A stretch of DNA of 64,000 nucleotides from Wenjunlia tyrosinilytica (GTDB lineage: Bacteria; Actinomycetota; Actinomycetes; Streptomycetales; Streptomycetaceae), in the NCBI RefSeq assembly GCF_014646055.1, contig NZ_BMMS01000015.1:1-64000 (forward strand), in the 5' to 3' direction. The translations under genes and the position numbers were made by a program. Shown here piece by piece: positions 47,662 through 55,461 of the stretch (positions are counted from its first letter, which is position 1; every line of letters begins with the position of its first letter). The notes below the pieces were generated by a model. The model was not told the origin of the DNA. It was given only the letters and a program-made list of their open reading frames with translations, and made no database searches.

Positions 47662-48672
47662 CTACCTTGGCCAGCGCTTGTTGAGGACGCGGCCGACCAC
47701 CCGCTGGACGCGTTCGTCCCGAAGGGCGATCAGCGTTCGCAGGGAGTCCTCGATCTCCCGCACGGCCGGTGAATCGTCGTCCGCGGTCAGATACACCTCG
47801 GCGACCCGGAAGTGCTGGGCCACGAGCTTGATCGGGCCGTGCACGAAGTACGAGACCGAGACACCGAAGAAGGCGGCGAGTTCGGAGGCGACGGGCAGAC
47901 CCGGCTCGTTCACCCCGGCGCGGAGATTGCCCATGTACTGGCCCGACTTGCCCACGGCCGCGCCGACCTCGCGGTTGGAGTACGGCTTGCCGGTGGCGGG
48001 TGAGGTGCGCAGGCACAACTGGTCCAAACGCGCCGCGAAGGCTCCCCCTTCGAGCTCCAAAGGCGCGCCCGCGCACAGGCGCCGGACGTCCTCGACGGGG
48101 ACACCGCAGGCCTCGGCGACCTCCAGATGCGTCCAGGGCCCCCGCCCCGCCGGGTAGATGTCCGCGAACAGCAGCCGCAGGCGGCGGGCCATGCGCTGCC
48201 ACGCGCGCACGTCCGGCGCGTCGTCGTCCTCGGTCAGAAAGGCGGGCCGGACACGGAAGTGCTGCGCCAGGGGCCCGATCGGGCCGCCGAGCAGGTAGGC
48301 GGCCGAGACCCCGAAGAACCGGGCGAGTTCGGGGACGACGGACTCCTCGGGCTCACCCGCGCCCGAGCGCAGGCCGCCGATGTACGGGGCCGACCTGCCG
48401 ACGGCGGCGCCGGCTTCGCGGTTGGAGTACGGCTTGCCGGTGGCGGGTGAGGTGCGCAGGAACAGCCGGTCGAGCCGGGTGGCGAATCCGTCGCCGTCGA
48501 GCGGGAGGCCGACGGACAGCCGCTCGATCTCCTCCACGGGCACGCCGCAGGCCTCGGCCGCCTCCTGGTGTGTCCACGGGCCGCGGCCATGGGGATGGAT
48601 GTCCGTGAACAGCGTCCGCAGGCGCCGGGCGACGCGCTGAGCACGCTCCTCGGCGCTGCTGCCAATGCTCAT
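47662..48672 (-). CDS. XRE-family regulator with tandem duplicated HTH module, cassette B
   Basis: A 336-aa protein built from two homologous halves of about 145 residues. Each has a helix-turn-helix-like region (RRLRTLFTDIHPHGRGPWTHQEAAEACGVPVEEIERL and RRLRLLFADIYPAGRGPWTHLEVAEACGVPVEDVRRL), then SPATGKPYSNREAGAAVG / SPATGKPYSNREVGAAVG and a second helical part ending in AQHFRVRPAFL / AQHFRVAEVYL. A C-terminal helix follows. The ATG is at 48672. The single-copy XRE of cassette A lacks this duplication. The double module could bind two operator half-sites as one chain. Confidence 0.88.
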   Translation of the reverse strand: MSIGSSAEERAQRVARRLRTLFTDIHPHGRGPWTHQEAAEACGVPVEEIERLSVGLPLDGDGFATRLDRLFLRTSPATGKPYSNREAGAAVGRSAPYIGGLRSGAGEPEESVVPELARFFGVSAAYLLGGPIGPLAQHFRVRPAFLTEDDDAPDVRAWQRMARRLRLLFADIYPAGRGPWTHLEVAEACGVPVEDVRRLCAGAPLELEGGAFAARLDQLCLRTSPATGKPYSNREVGAAVGKSGQYMGNLRAGVNEPGLPVASELAAFFGVSVSYFVHGPIKLVAQHFRVAEVYLTADDDSPAVREIEDSLRTLIALRDERVQRVVGRVLNKRWPR

Positions 48673-48926
48673 TCGACGGTCGCTCTCTTCCGGAGTGCAG
48701 TGCCTGGCATCCGTACCCCTGTGATCTTGCGTCCAACTGTGGCAGCGGCAATCGAGTGCCCGCAAGAGCGGGATGGGGAAGCCGTTCTTCCCGCGGGGAG
48801 ATACCGGAGACCAGAGTTGTCGGGACGGTGAAAGTATACTTGACAAGCCCTCCCCGAGTGTCAGAGGATCAGGTAACGAAGGCGGTTGCCGGGTGCACAC
48901 CGGGGGGCCGCCGAGTCAACGGGGGT

Positions 48927-48972
48927 AGTCGCAGCTCAGGGCGTGATGGTTGTCACGCCTTGAACTGCGACT
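48927..48972. repeat. Large imperfect inverted repeat
   Basis: Arms of 20 bp at 48927-48946 and 48953-48972 (AGTCGCAG...GGCGTGA and TCACGCC...CTGCGACT) pair with two imperfections around a 6-nt loop TGGTTG. No transcribed gene immediately precedes it on either strand. It may be a terminator remnant, a recombination scar or part of a small mobile repeat. Confidence 0.6.
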
Positions 48973-49008
48973 CAGACTCGTTTCCGCCCCCATGATCCCC
49001 TGGCGCCC

Positions 49009-49133
49009 GATCCCTTCGGCGCCCGATCCCTTCGGCGCCCGATCCCTTCGGCGCCCGATCCCTTCGGCGCCCGATCCCTTCGGCGCCCGATCCTCCCGAT
49101 CCTCCCGATCCTCCCGATCCCCCTGATCCCCCT
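49009..49133. repeat. GATC-rich tandem repeat array (16-bp and 9-bp units)
   Basis: Five copies of GATCCCTTCGGCGCCC (49009-49088) are followed by three GATCCTCCC and two GATCCCCCT units. The array lies next to an alcohol-dehydrogenase remnant and is likely slippage-generated. All units keep a GATC tetramer. Confidence 0.85.
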
Positions 49134-49154
49134 GATGCCGCAAGGCTGCCGGCG

Positions 49155-49352
49155 CTGCGGGGCAGCGCCGCGCCGCGCACGGCGGCCGCCCATGACTACG
49201 GGCCCATGATGCGGATGGTCGCGAGCGGCGCCGTCCGGCCGGATCCGCTGATCACCGAGACCATCGGTCTCGACGAGGTACCGGCCGCCCTGGTCGCCAT
49301 GGGGACGGAGGCCGGCTGCGGGGTCACCGTGATCGAACCGCACCGCTCCTAG
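49155..49352 (+). pseudogene. C-terminal remnant of a zinc-type alcohol dehydrogenase/quinone reductase
   Basis: The plus-strand frame ending at TAG 49350 reads HDYGPMMRMVASGAVRPDPL, then ITETIGLDEVPAALVAMGTEAGCGVTVIEP, typical of the last helix and strand of MDR-family dehydrogenases. No upstream catalytic domain is present; the repeat array takes its place. It is a 3' remnant without its own start. Confidence 0.65.
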
Positions 49353-49395
49353 GGCCTGCCTGGCGGCTCCGTGGCCGCCGCTGTACGGTCGGACC

Positions 49396-49572
49396 ATGGC
49401 CACCAGGCAGGAGACCCTTCCTTGGTCACGCATCGCGGGCGCCTGCCCGAAGTGCGGGCACCGGGTCCGGGAGGTCGTCGTCGGCCGCCGGAAGGTGCTG
49501 GGCGCGTTCGTCCCCGAGTGGGCGCCGGGCCCCTGCCGGAATCCGCGGTGCCCGAGGAGCAGGCAGCGGTAG
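49396..49572 (+). CDS. Small zinc-ribbon protein
   Basis: A 58-aa protein with two CxxC-like pairs, ACPKCGH near residue 18 and PCRNPRCPR near the C-terminus, suited to a zinc ribbon. The rest is basic (RVREVVVGRRKVLG), consistent with nucleic-acid binding. ATG 49396 has no strong RBS. The gene is only 44 nt after the dehydrogenase remnant. I do not recognise a named family; the four paired cysteines are the main support. Confidence 0.5.
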   Translation: MATRQETLPWSRIAGACPKCGHRVREVVVGRRKVLGAFVPEWAPGPCRNPRCPRSRQR

Positions 49573-49628
49573 ACGGCGGAGGGGATCACCGTCGCTCGTA
49601 TGCCGTGGGTTCTCGGCGGGCCCGCCGG

Positions 49629-50435
49629 TCAGGCGCGGCAGAGGATTTCGCCGTGCAGGACGGTGAACCAGCCGTCTTCCGACGCGCCCCACGCCCGCCA
49701 GCCGTCGGCGATCTCCAGCAGGGTCTCCTTCGAGGCGTGGCCGCCCTCCACGGCGTGGCGGGCGAACTCCGACGTCGTCAGGCGTTCCGCCCACAGGCCG
49801 CTCCACCAGGCGCGGTCCTCGGGGGTGGCGAAGCACCAGACGGAGGCGCTGGGGGTGATGTCGGTGAAGCCCGCCGCGCGGGCCCAGGACAGCAGTCGGC
49901 GGCCGGCGTCGGGCTCGCCGCCGTTGGCGCGGGCCACACGGTCGTAGAGGTCCGGCCAGGGCGCGAGCGCGGGGACCCGCGGGTACCAGGTCATGGCCCG
50001 GTAGTCCGAGTCGCGGACCGCGACCACTCCGCCCGGCCGGCACACCCGGCGCATCTCGCGCAGCGCCTTCACCGGGTCGGTGACGTGCTGGAGCACCTGG
50101 TGTGCGTGCACGACGTCGAACGTGCCGTCGGCGAAGTCCAGTTCATGGACGTCCACCTCGGCGAAGTCCACATTCCCCAGCCCGCGTTCGGCCACTGTCC
50201 GCCGGGCGTGCTCCAGGACCTCGGGGGACGCGTCCGCCGCCGTCACACGGCCGGGGGCCACCCGCTCCGCCAGATCGGCCGTGATCGTCCCCGGGCCGCA
50301 GCCGACGTCGAGCAGTGCGGCTCCGGCGGTCAGACGCGGGAGCAGATGGGCGGCGGAGTTCTCCGCGGTCCGCCAGGTGTGCGAGCGCAGCACACTGGCG
50401 TGGAAACCATGGGTGTAGACGGCGTCTTCGGGCAT
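49629..50435 (-). CDS. Class I SAM-dependent methyltransferase (UbiE-like)
   Basis: A 268-aa methyltransferase. Motif I is LLDVGCGPGTITADLAERV, motif II is GRVTAADASPEVLEHARRT and the post-motif region is FDVVHAHQVLQHVTDPVKALREMRRVCRPGGVV, as in UbiE/Menaquinone-type enzymes. The start at ATG 50435 gives MPEDAVYTHGFHASVLRSHTWRTAENSA. The substrate is unknown; the C-terminal half (WCFATPEDRAWWSGLWAERL) matches a broad Streptomyces family. It is transcribed alone from an AT-rich promoter region to its right. A role in the cluster beginning at 52.4 kb is possible but not indicated. Confidence 0.9.
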   Translation of the reverse strand: MPEDAVYTHGFHASVLRSHTWRTAENSAAHLLPRLTAGAALLDVGCGPGTITADLAERVAPGRVTAADASPEVLEHARRTVAERGLGNVDFAEVDVHELDFADGTFDVVHAHQVLQHVTDPVKALREMRRVCRPGGVVAVRDSDYRAMTWYPRVPALAPWPDLYDRVARANGGEPDAGRRLLSWARAAGFTDITPSASVWCFATPEDRAWWSGLWAERLTTSEFARHAVEGGHASKETLLEIADGWRAWGASEDGWFTVLHGEILCRA

Positions 50436-50886
50436 GGGCGGGCCCTTCTCTGCGGGCGGTCTCGGCAGTCGCCAGCCTAAGCTCTGGTCCCATATTTCGA
50501 GAATGGCATTTTACTATGTGGGATGCCCCGGAGGTGCCCGCCCCGCCCCGCGCCCCCACCCCGCCCCCCGACCGCCGTTCCACACCATCCGCAGCCCCCG
50601 GATCACCTCCCGCAGCACTCCCGCGTCCGGTGGATCCGCCTCCGAGAGCGCCGAGGAGGGGAATGGGTCGGCCCTCGCACGTCACCGCCCCGCGTCCCCC
50701 ATGGCCGGAAAGACCGCGGTGGCCTGCGGCGTCGGCGCGCGTGAGCGTCACACGGCGCGGTGGCGCCCGCAGGCCGGATTTCATTGATGTGGTCACGCCA
50801 TTGAGAAGGATCCGCTTCCCCGACGTACTCCAGGCCACGCGGATCGAACCCGACCGCGGTCCAGGAACGACGACAGGAGACGCCGA
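50436..50886. other. Divergent promoter region
   Basis: A 450-bp spacer between the methyltransferase (left) and the secreted-protein gene (right). A markedly AT-rich island at about 50490-50522 (including ATGGCATTTTACTATG) is the best promoter candidate. Downstream of it the sequence is C-rich, and open frames there are Pro/Arg-rich and look random. Confidence 0.45.
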
Positions 50887-51555
50887 GTGACGCGAAAGAG
50901 AACGGTCAGCGGGAAGCAGAAGATCATCATGCTTGTCGGCGCCGCCGCCATGGTCGGAGGTGTCGCCATCGCGACCACGGGTACCAGCCAGGCGTCCGTG
51001 ACCTGCGACGGCCTGGCCGCAGCCCTCAACAACAACCAGCGCTTCATCTCCGACCAGCGGGCGAACCCGGACGCCAACTCGGCTGCGCGCATCGCCAACC
51101 GTGAAGCGGTCATCCGTCAGATCCAGGTCCAGCAGAAGGAGTCAGGCTGCGCCGGCGGCGCCGACGCCGGTGGTCAGCCCGCTCCACCCGCGTCCGCCGA
51201 CCCGGCGCCGCCCCCCGCCTCGTCCGCGCCCCCCGGCACCGGCGACAGCGGCGACGACGGCGGCAGCAACGGCCAGGGCGGCGTGAACGACGGCCAGGGC
51301 AAGGTCGGCGAGGTCGTCTGCGCCGGCTCGACCGTGACCCTCTCGGGCGAGGGCGGGGCACCCGCCGCCTCCAGCAACCAGTTCCCGGTCGGCACCAAGC
51401 TCAAGGTGACCAACCTGGACAACAACAAGTCGACCACCGTCTCCGTCACTTCGGCCTCCGGCAGCTGCGCGCTGCTGAACAACGCGGCCTTCGAGCAGGT
51501 GCGCGAGCCCGGCAAGTTCCTCATCCGCAAGGCACGGATCGAGCGCGTCGGCTAG
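50887..51555 (+). CDS. Secreted protein with Pro/Gly-rich linker
   Basis: A 222-aa exported protein. The N-terminus has a signal peptide (RKRTVSGKQKIIMLVGAAAMVGGVAIATTGTSQA) and is followed by a helical region with cysteines (VTCDGLAAALNNNQRFISDQ, QKESGC). A Pro/Ala/Gly linker spans about residues 95-145. The C-terminal domain is beta-rich with two cysteines (VCAGSTVTLSG and SGSCALLNNAAFEQV) and recalls small double-psi barrel domains. No catalytic residue is identified. The start is GTG 50887. Role unknown; cell-surface or spore-associated function is possible. The next gene encodes a sigma factor. Confidence 0.8.
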   Translation: MTRKRTVSGKQKIIMLVGAAAMVGGVAIATTGTSQASVTCDGLAAALNNNQRFISDQRANPDANSAARIANREAVIRQIQVQQKESGCAGGADAGGQPAPPASADPAPPPASSAPPGTGDSGDDGGSNGQGGVNDGQGKVGEVVCAGSTVTLSGEGGAPAASSNQFPVGTKLKVTNLDNNKSTTVSVTSASGSCALLNNAAFEQVREPGKFLIRKARIERVG

Positions 51556-51722
51556 ACACCGGCCGGGCAACCCCGCCGCGACCCGCTCCCGGTCGGCACC
51601 GGGCAGCGGGTCGCGGCGTGTCCGCACGGTGCCTCGAGTCCCGGTCCAGTCGGCGGCGGCAGGCCGCTTCCACGATGTGTGGCGCCAAGTCCCCATCGGT
51701 GGTCCGACTGAGCGGAGGTCCC

Positions 51723-52289
51723 GTGCCCAGCAACGACACAGCGTCAACCCTGGCCGAACCGGGGAGCGGAGGCCGCCCGAGCGGCCACCCCGGCGCGTCC
51801 GTCGCCGCGGCGCGCTGGGAGCTGCTGCTCTCCCACCGCGAACGGCTGCACCGGCTCGCCGGCTCACGCCTTCTGTGCCGTCAGGACGTCGAGGACTGCG
51901 TCCAGGAGGCGCTGCTGAGGGCCGCGACGTTCAGCGGCCTCGACGAGAGCCGGGTCGGCCCCTTCCTCACCTCCGTCACCCTCCGGCTGTGCACGGACTT
52001 CTACCGCCGGGGCGAGCAGCACCGCAGGCTCCTGCTGCGGATCCACCTGAGCGAGACGGCCGCGGGTCCCGAGGAGACGGTCTGCGCGGCCTCCGAGGGA
52101 GCATGGGTGCTCGAGCAGGTGGGGAGGCTGGACGGCAGGGAGCGCCAGGTGATCCTCGCCCGGGTCAACGGTGTCAGCACCCGTGAGGCCGCCCGCAGCC
52201 TCGGCATATCGACCAAGGCCGCGGAGGGCGCGTTCACCCGGGCCAGGGCCAGGCTGCGCCGCTGGTACGGCGACAGCCTGGCGAGCTGA
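51723..52289 (+). CDS. ECF-type sigma factor
   Basis: A 188-aa protein. Region 2 covers WELLLSHRERLHRLAGSRLLCRQDVEDCVQEALLRAATF and region 4 covers LDGRERQVILARVNGVSTREAARSLGISTKAAEGAFTRARARLRRW. The N-terminal tail is low-complexity. GTG 51723 with GGAGG 4 nt upstream is preferred over the ATG further upstream. No anti-sigma gene is adjacent. The secreted-protein gene 170 nt upstream on the same strand could be its target or partner; this is an inference from position. Confidence 0.85.
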   Translation: MPSNDTASTLAEPGSGGRPSGHPGASVAAARWELLLSHRERLHRLAGSRLLCRQDVEDCVQEALLRAATFSGLDESRVGPFLTSVTLRLCTDFYRRGEQHRRLLLRIHLSETAAGPEETVCAASEGAWVLEQVGRLDGRERQVILARVNGVSTREAARSLGISTKAAEGAFTRARARLRRWYGDSLAS

Positions 52290-52320
52290 CGCGGCCCCGG
52301 CCACGACACGGGCCCTGGCC

Positions 52321-52377
52321 ACCTCAACGGGCTCCGCCCACCTCAACGGGCCCCGCCCACCTCAACGGGCTCCGCCC
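52321..52377. repeat. Three 19-bp tandem repeats
   Basis: Three units ACCTCAACGGG[C/T]... of 19 bp lie between the sigma-factor stop and the MmgE/PrpD stop. They form a GC-rich array in a convergent spacer with no other feature. Confidence 0.85.
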
Positions 52378-52390
52378 ACGCCACCGCGTC

Positions 52391-53872
52391 TCAGCCCAGC
52401 GCCGCCCGCAGCAGGCGGGTGACGTCGTCGGGGGTGGCCCGCTCGAGGTCGTCGACGGCGTCGGCCACCTCCGCCGAGCCGCCCGTGCCGAGGAACTTCT
52501 CCCGCACCAGCTCACCGATGGGCGGGCCGCCGACCGAGCCGATCGCGCCCACGGGCACACTCAGCTCGCGGGTCACGGTGCGGCCGTCGGCCAGACGAAG
52601 CCTCACCCGTGCCCCGGTGACCTTGCGGGCCGAGGTGAAGTCCTTGCTCGGCGGATCGGGGTCGCCCACCAGGTCGACCAGCCACTGGCCGTCGTCCTTC
52701 CACTGCGACCCGAAGTCCCGCAGCCAGCCGGTCCCGCGCGGCCCGGCCTGGCGCAGGGCCTCGCCGAACGGGACCTCGCAGCGGAAGACGTCCCGCGTCA
52801 TCTCCTCGTCGAGGTTGACCCGCAACTTGTCCGCCAGCGCCCAGCGGTCGGCGTCGGCCAGGCCCTCGGGGGAGAAGTCGTCGTTGGTCAGACGGCCGTA
52901 CAGCAGGGAGGTGGCCAGGGTGTAGCCGAGCGAGAACACCAGGGCGCTCACGGGGGAGTCCGGCCCCCGCAGGTACATCCCCGCCCGCCGGTTGACCAGC
53001 GCCGTGTAGAGCGAGGTGTCGACGGTCAGCTCCTCCACGTCCTCGGGGCGGATCGGCCCGAGCTCGCGGTGCAGCCGCAGGGCGATGTCGATGGCGGAGT
53101 CCATGCCCGGCCCACCGGGGTGGACCTTGAACGACATCGTGTGCGTGTGCCAGCGCTCGCCGAGCCCGGCCACCACCGCCTCGGGCAGCGGTGTGGTGGA
53201 GAAGCGGGAGAAGAACCCCTCCTGGTGCTCCAGGATGTCGCGGCTGCCGTACATCCCCGCCTCCGCCGCGTCGCACGCGTCAAGGCCCACCCGCACGGGT
53301 GTCGAGGCGCTGAACACCTTGGCGTCGCCGCCGAGGAAGCCGACAGGCACGGTGCGCGGCGGCAGGCCGAAGCCGAGGCCGAGGGCGTCGACCCACCGCT
53401 CGGCCGGAACGTCCTCGCCGCGCAGCCGCCCGGCTATCGCCCCCGTCACATGGGTGAAGGTGGCGCTCTGCCCCCGGAACGGACCGAGGGTCGTGGCCGC
53501 GGTGATGCGCGCCGCGCACTCGTTGGCCACCACGACCGAGGTCAGCAGTCCGATGCCGTCGAGCCGCTGGGTGCGCGCGTAGGCCATGGGGACGGTCACC
53601 GTGGAGTTCGACAGATGCCCCGCGAACGCGGTGTCGTCGAAGTGCAGCCACGAGCCCAGACCCGCGAGGACGAACGCGGCCTGCCGCGGGTCGTCCTGGA
53701 GCGGCGCCCCGAAGCCCTTGACGAGCTTCCTGCCCAGCGGATGGGCGGCCCCGGCCCGCAGAGCGGCGAGGTGCGAAAGGATCTGGTTCCTGGCGATCTC
53801 CATGACATCACTGGGGATGTCGCTCGCGGTCGTGTCTCTCGCCCATGCCGCCAGTTCCTCGGTGAGCGTCAT
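52391..53872 (-). CDS. MmgE/PrpD family protein, paralogue 1 (VlmK-like candidate)
   Basis: A 493-aa enzyme of the MmgE/PrpD superfamily, which includes 2-methylcitrate dehydratase and VlmK, the enzyme that finishes valanimycin synthesis by removing phosphate from phospho-valanimycin hydrate. Conserved stretches include FDDTAFAGHLSNSTVTVPMAYA, VANECAARITAATTLGPFRGQSATFTH and MSFKVHPGGPGMDSAIDIALRLHRELG. The start MTLTEELAAWARD at 53872 lies 200 nt from the divergent methyltransferase gene. Paralogue 2 (57574-59097) shares the same blocks. The methylcitrate role is unlikely because no other methylcitrate-cycle gene is nearby. Confidence 0.85.
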   Translation of the reverse strand: MTLTEELAAWARDTTASDIPSDVMEIARNQILSHLAALRAGAAHPLGRKLVKGFGAPLQDDPRQAAFVLAGLGSWLHFDDTAFAGHLSNSTVTVPMAYARTQRLDGIGLLTSVVVANECAARITAATTLGPFRGQSATFTHVTGAIAGRLRGEDVPAERWVDALGLGFGLPPRTVPVGFLGGDAKVFSASTPVRVGLDACDAAEAGMYGSRDILEHQEGFFSRFSTTPLPEAVVAGLGERWHTHTMSFKVHPGGPGMDSAIDIALRLHRELGPIRPEDVEELTVDTSLYTALVNRRAGMYLRGPDSPVSALVFSLGYTLATSLLYGRLTNDDFSPEGLADADRWALADKLRVNLDEEMTRDVFRCEVPFGEALRQAGPRGTGWLRDFGSQWKDDGQWLVDLVGDPDPPSKDFTSARKVTGARVRLRLADGRTVTRELSVPVGAIGSVGGPPIGELVREKFLGTGGSAEVADAVDDLERATPDDVTRLLRAALG

Positions 53873-54076
53873 CGAGCCTCCTCCGGACGGGACGCCTGGC
53901 CGTGGCGCTCGCCGCGGCCTCCGAATCGGTTACGGCCGAGAGCGCCGCGACCCTCGCAGGATCTTCGGGAAAATCCGGGCGCACCGAAGCTGAGGGTTGC
54001 CGGGTCCGCGCCCGTAGTTAAGTCGACCGCCGTCTTCGGCGGCCGCAGGCCCCGGGCCACTACCGAAGGGAACGCT

Positions 54077-54967
54077 GTGTCGACACCGTTTCAGTCCACC
54101 CGGATGCACGAGGGACTCGCCAGTGATACGGCCCATCTGACCGCACGGGCCCGGGCGGCGGACGCCGTCGTCGAACCCGGGCGCCGTCTCCTCGACGACC
54201 GGTTCGCCCATCTGTTCGTCACCGATCCGCCGCCGCCCGCGACCGCCGAAGAGGCGATGACCCGGCTGAGGGCGCTGGACGGGGCGCACGGAGGCTTCCT
54301 GGCCGAGATCCTGCTGCGCCAGCGGTACTTCGAGGATGTGCTGCACCGCGCGGTCGCCGACGGCGTGCGTCAGGTGGTGCTCCTCGGCGCCGGATACGAC
54401 AGCACCGCCCTGCGCAACCCGGACCTCGACGGTGTGCGGTTCTTCGAGGTGGACCACCCCTCCACCCAGAAGGCCAAGGTCGAACTGCTCGGCCGCGCGG
54501 GCGCCGAGACGCCGTCGGTGACCTATGTGCCCGTCGACTTCGAGGCGGGCAGCTCCCTCAACGACGAGCTGGCGGCCGCCGGTTACGACGCTTCGCAGCG
54601 CAGCGTCGTCGGCTGGCTCGGGGTCTCGTTCTTCCTTCGCGCCGAGTCGTTCCAGCGCACCCTCGAGGACCTGGCCGGCGGCTCCGCGCCGGGCAGCCTG
54701 CTCGTCTTCGACTACATGGACGAGGCGGTGGTTGACGGCACCACCCCGTACGAGGGGGCGCTGGAGATGGCCCGCAAGGTGGGCGCCCAGGGTGAGCCCT
54801 ACATCAACGGCCTCACGCCGCAGACCGCCTCCGAGGCGGCGGAGCGGGCCGGCTACCGGACCGTCGACCGGGCCAGGGTCACCGACCTGGTGCGGCGCTA
54901 CGGCGGCGACGACCCGTACTGCAGCGACGACGACTTCATGGGCCTGATCACGGCCGAGCGCCTCTGA
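54077..54967 (+). CDS. SAM-dependent methyltransferase, LCM-like (TIGR00027 type)
   Basis: A 296-aa methyltransferase. It has DTAHLTARARAADA, a leucine carboxyl-methyltransferase-like core with VRQVVLLGAGYDSTALRNP, FFEVDHPSTQKAKVELL and YVPVDF, and a C-terminal YCSDDDFMGLI. GTG 54077 with GAAGGG 6 nt upstream is the start. This family O-methylates carboxylates or other oxygen groups on small molecules. It sits between the two MmgE/PrpD genes of a proposed azoxy cluster, and some azoxy metabolites such as elaiomycin carry an O-methyl group, which fits but does not prove its role. A strong terminator follows. Confidence 0.87.
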   Translation: MSTPFQSTRMHEGLASDTAHLTARARAADAVVEPGRRLLDDRFAHLFVTDPPPPATAEEAMTRLRALDGAHGGFLAEILLRQRYFEDVLHRAVADGVRQVVLLGAGYDSTALRNPDLDGVRFFEVDHPSTQKAKVELLGRAGAETPSVTYVPVDFEAGSSLNDELAAAGYDASQRSVVGWLGVSFFLRAESFQRTLEDLAGGSAPGSLLVFDYMDEAVVDGTTPYEGALEMARKVGAQGEPYINGLTPQTASEAAERAGYRTVDRARVTDLVRRYGGDDPYCSDDDFMGLITAERL

Positions 54968-55004
54968 GCACCACGGACAACGCCGCTGAGCACCGCGAAG
55001 GACC

Positions 55005-55039
55005 GAGGAGCCCGTCCCCCGCAAGGGGGCGGGCTCCTC
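55005..55039 (+). terminator. Strong hairpin terminator after the LCM methyltransferase
   Basis: GAGGAGCCCG...CCCC and GGGG...CGGGCTCCTC form a stem of about 14-15 bp with one G-T pair around a short loop containing GCAA, 38 nt after the stop codon. It insulates the methyltransferase gene from the tRNA-like genes downstream. Confidence 0.85.
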
Positions 55040-55197
55040 GCCGTTGTCCACCAGGGCGCCCTTCGCGGAAGCGCCGCTGAAGCGGTGATCTCAGAGTGGT
55101 TTCAGGCCGCTCTGCCACAGTGGGACACGCAAGCCCGAGACGGGACTGGGGCACAGCCGAGAACCCCACGCCACCAGCCCCGGAACGGACTTCGCAA

Positions 55198-55287
55198 GGA
55201 GAGATTCCCGTAGCGGCCCAACGGGGACCGGGAGCAATCCCGGTCCAGGTCTTACGGCCTTCGCAGGTTCGAATCCTGCTCTCTCCG
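55198..55287 (+). tRNA. tRNA-Ser-like RNA without anticodon, copy 1
   Basis: A 90-nt sequence that folds as a class II tRNA. Acceptor GGAGAGA pairs with TCTCTCC, with discriminator G. U8 is present. A 4-bp D stem (CCCG/CGGG) carries a loop with GG. A 5-bp variable arm has a 4-nt loop, and a 5-bp T stem carries TTCGAAT. The place of the anticodon arm is taken by a perfect 8-bp stem, GACCGGGA/TCCCGGTC, closed by a GCAA tetraloop, so no anticodon exists. The long variable arm and discriminator G are the identity features used by seryl-tRNA synthetase, which does not read the anticodon. No CCA is encoded. A dedicated seryl carrier for the adjacent pathway is inferred. Confidence 0.75.
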
Positions 55288-55291
55288 CTGA

Positions 55292-55381
55292 GGAGAGGTT
55301 CCCGTAGCGGCCCAACGGGGACCGGGAGCAATCCCGGTCTGGGTCTTTTGGCCCTCGTAGGTTCGAATCCTGCTCTCTCCG
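55292..55381 (+). tRNA. tRNA-Ser-like RNA without anticodon, copy 2
   Basis: A second 90-nt copy begins 4 nt after copy 1 and matches it at 83 of 90 positions. The seven differences preserve the fold. Position 7 changes A-T to G-T in the acceptor stem. Positions 50/63 change A-T to G-C in the variable arm, a compensatory pair. Position 67 changes C-G to T-G in the T stem. The rest (49, 57, 58) lie in a linker or loop. The 8-bp GCAA-capped hairpin in place of the anticodon arm is identical. The kinase gene starts 80 nt downstream on the same strand, suggesting co-transcription with the pathway genes. Confidence 0.75.
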
Positions 55382-55461
55382 CAACCAGTCGACCCGCGGC
55401 CCCGGCCGCGGGTCGACCCGCACCAGGAGTCGGTCCCCCACAAAAGGCAGGGAGAACCACG

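Noticed and set aside
35495..48672. Prophage or ICE with ImmA/ImmR-type control
   Set aside because: No integrase, relaxase, attachment repeats or structural genes are seen near the XRE/ImmA pairs.
55198..55381. Ordinary tRNA-Ser or tRNA-Leu genes
   Set aside because: The variable arm and discriminator fit serine, but the anticodon arm is an 8-bp stem with a GCAA tetraloop. There is no seven-base loop and no U33, so normal decoding is impossible.
55096..55461. N-terminal extension of the kinase across the tRNA-like region
   Set aside because: The frame is open, but its translation shows the repeated pattern expected from reading through two RNA genes; the kinase has a good ATG and RBS at 55462.
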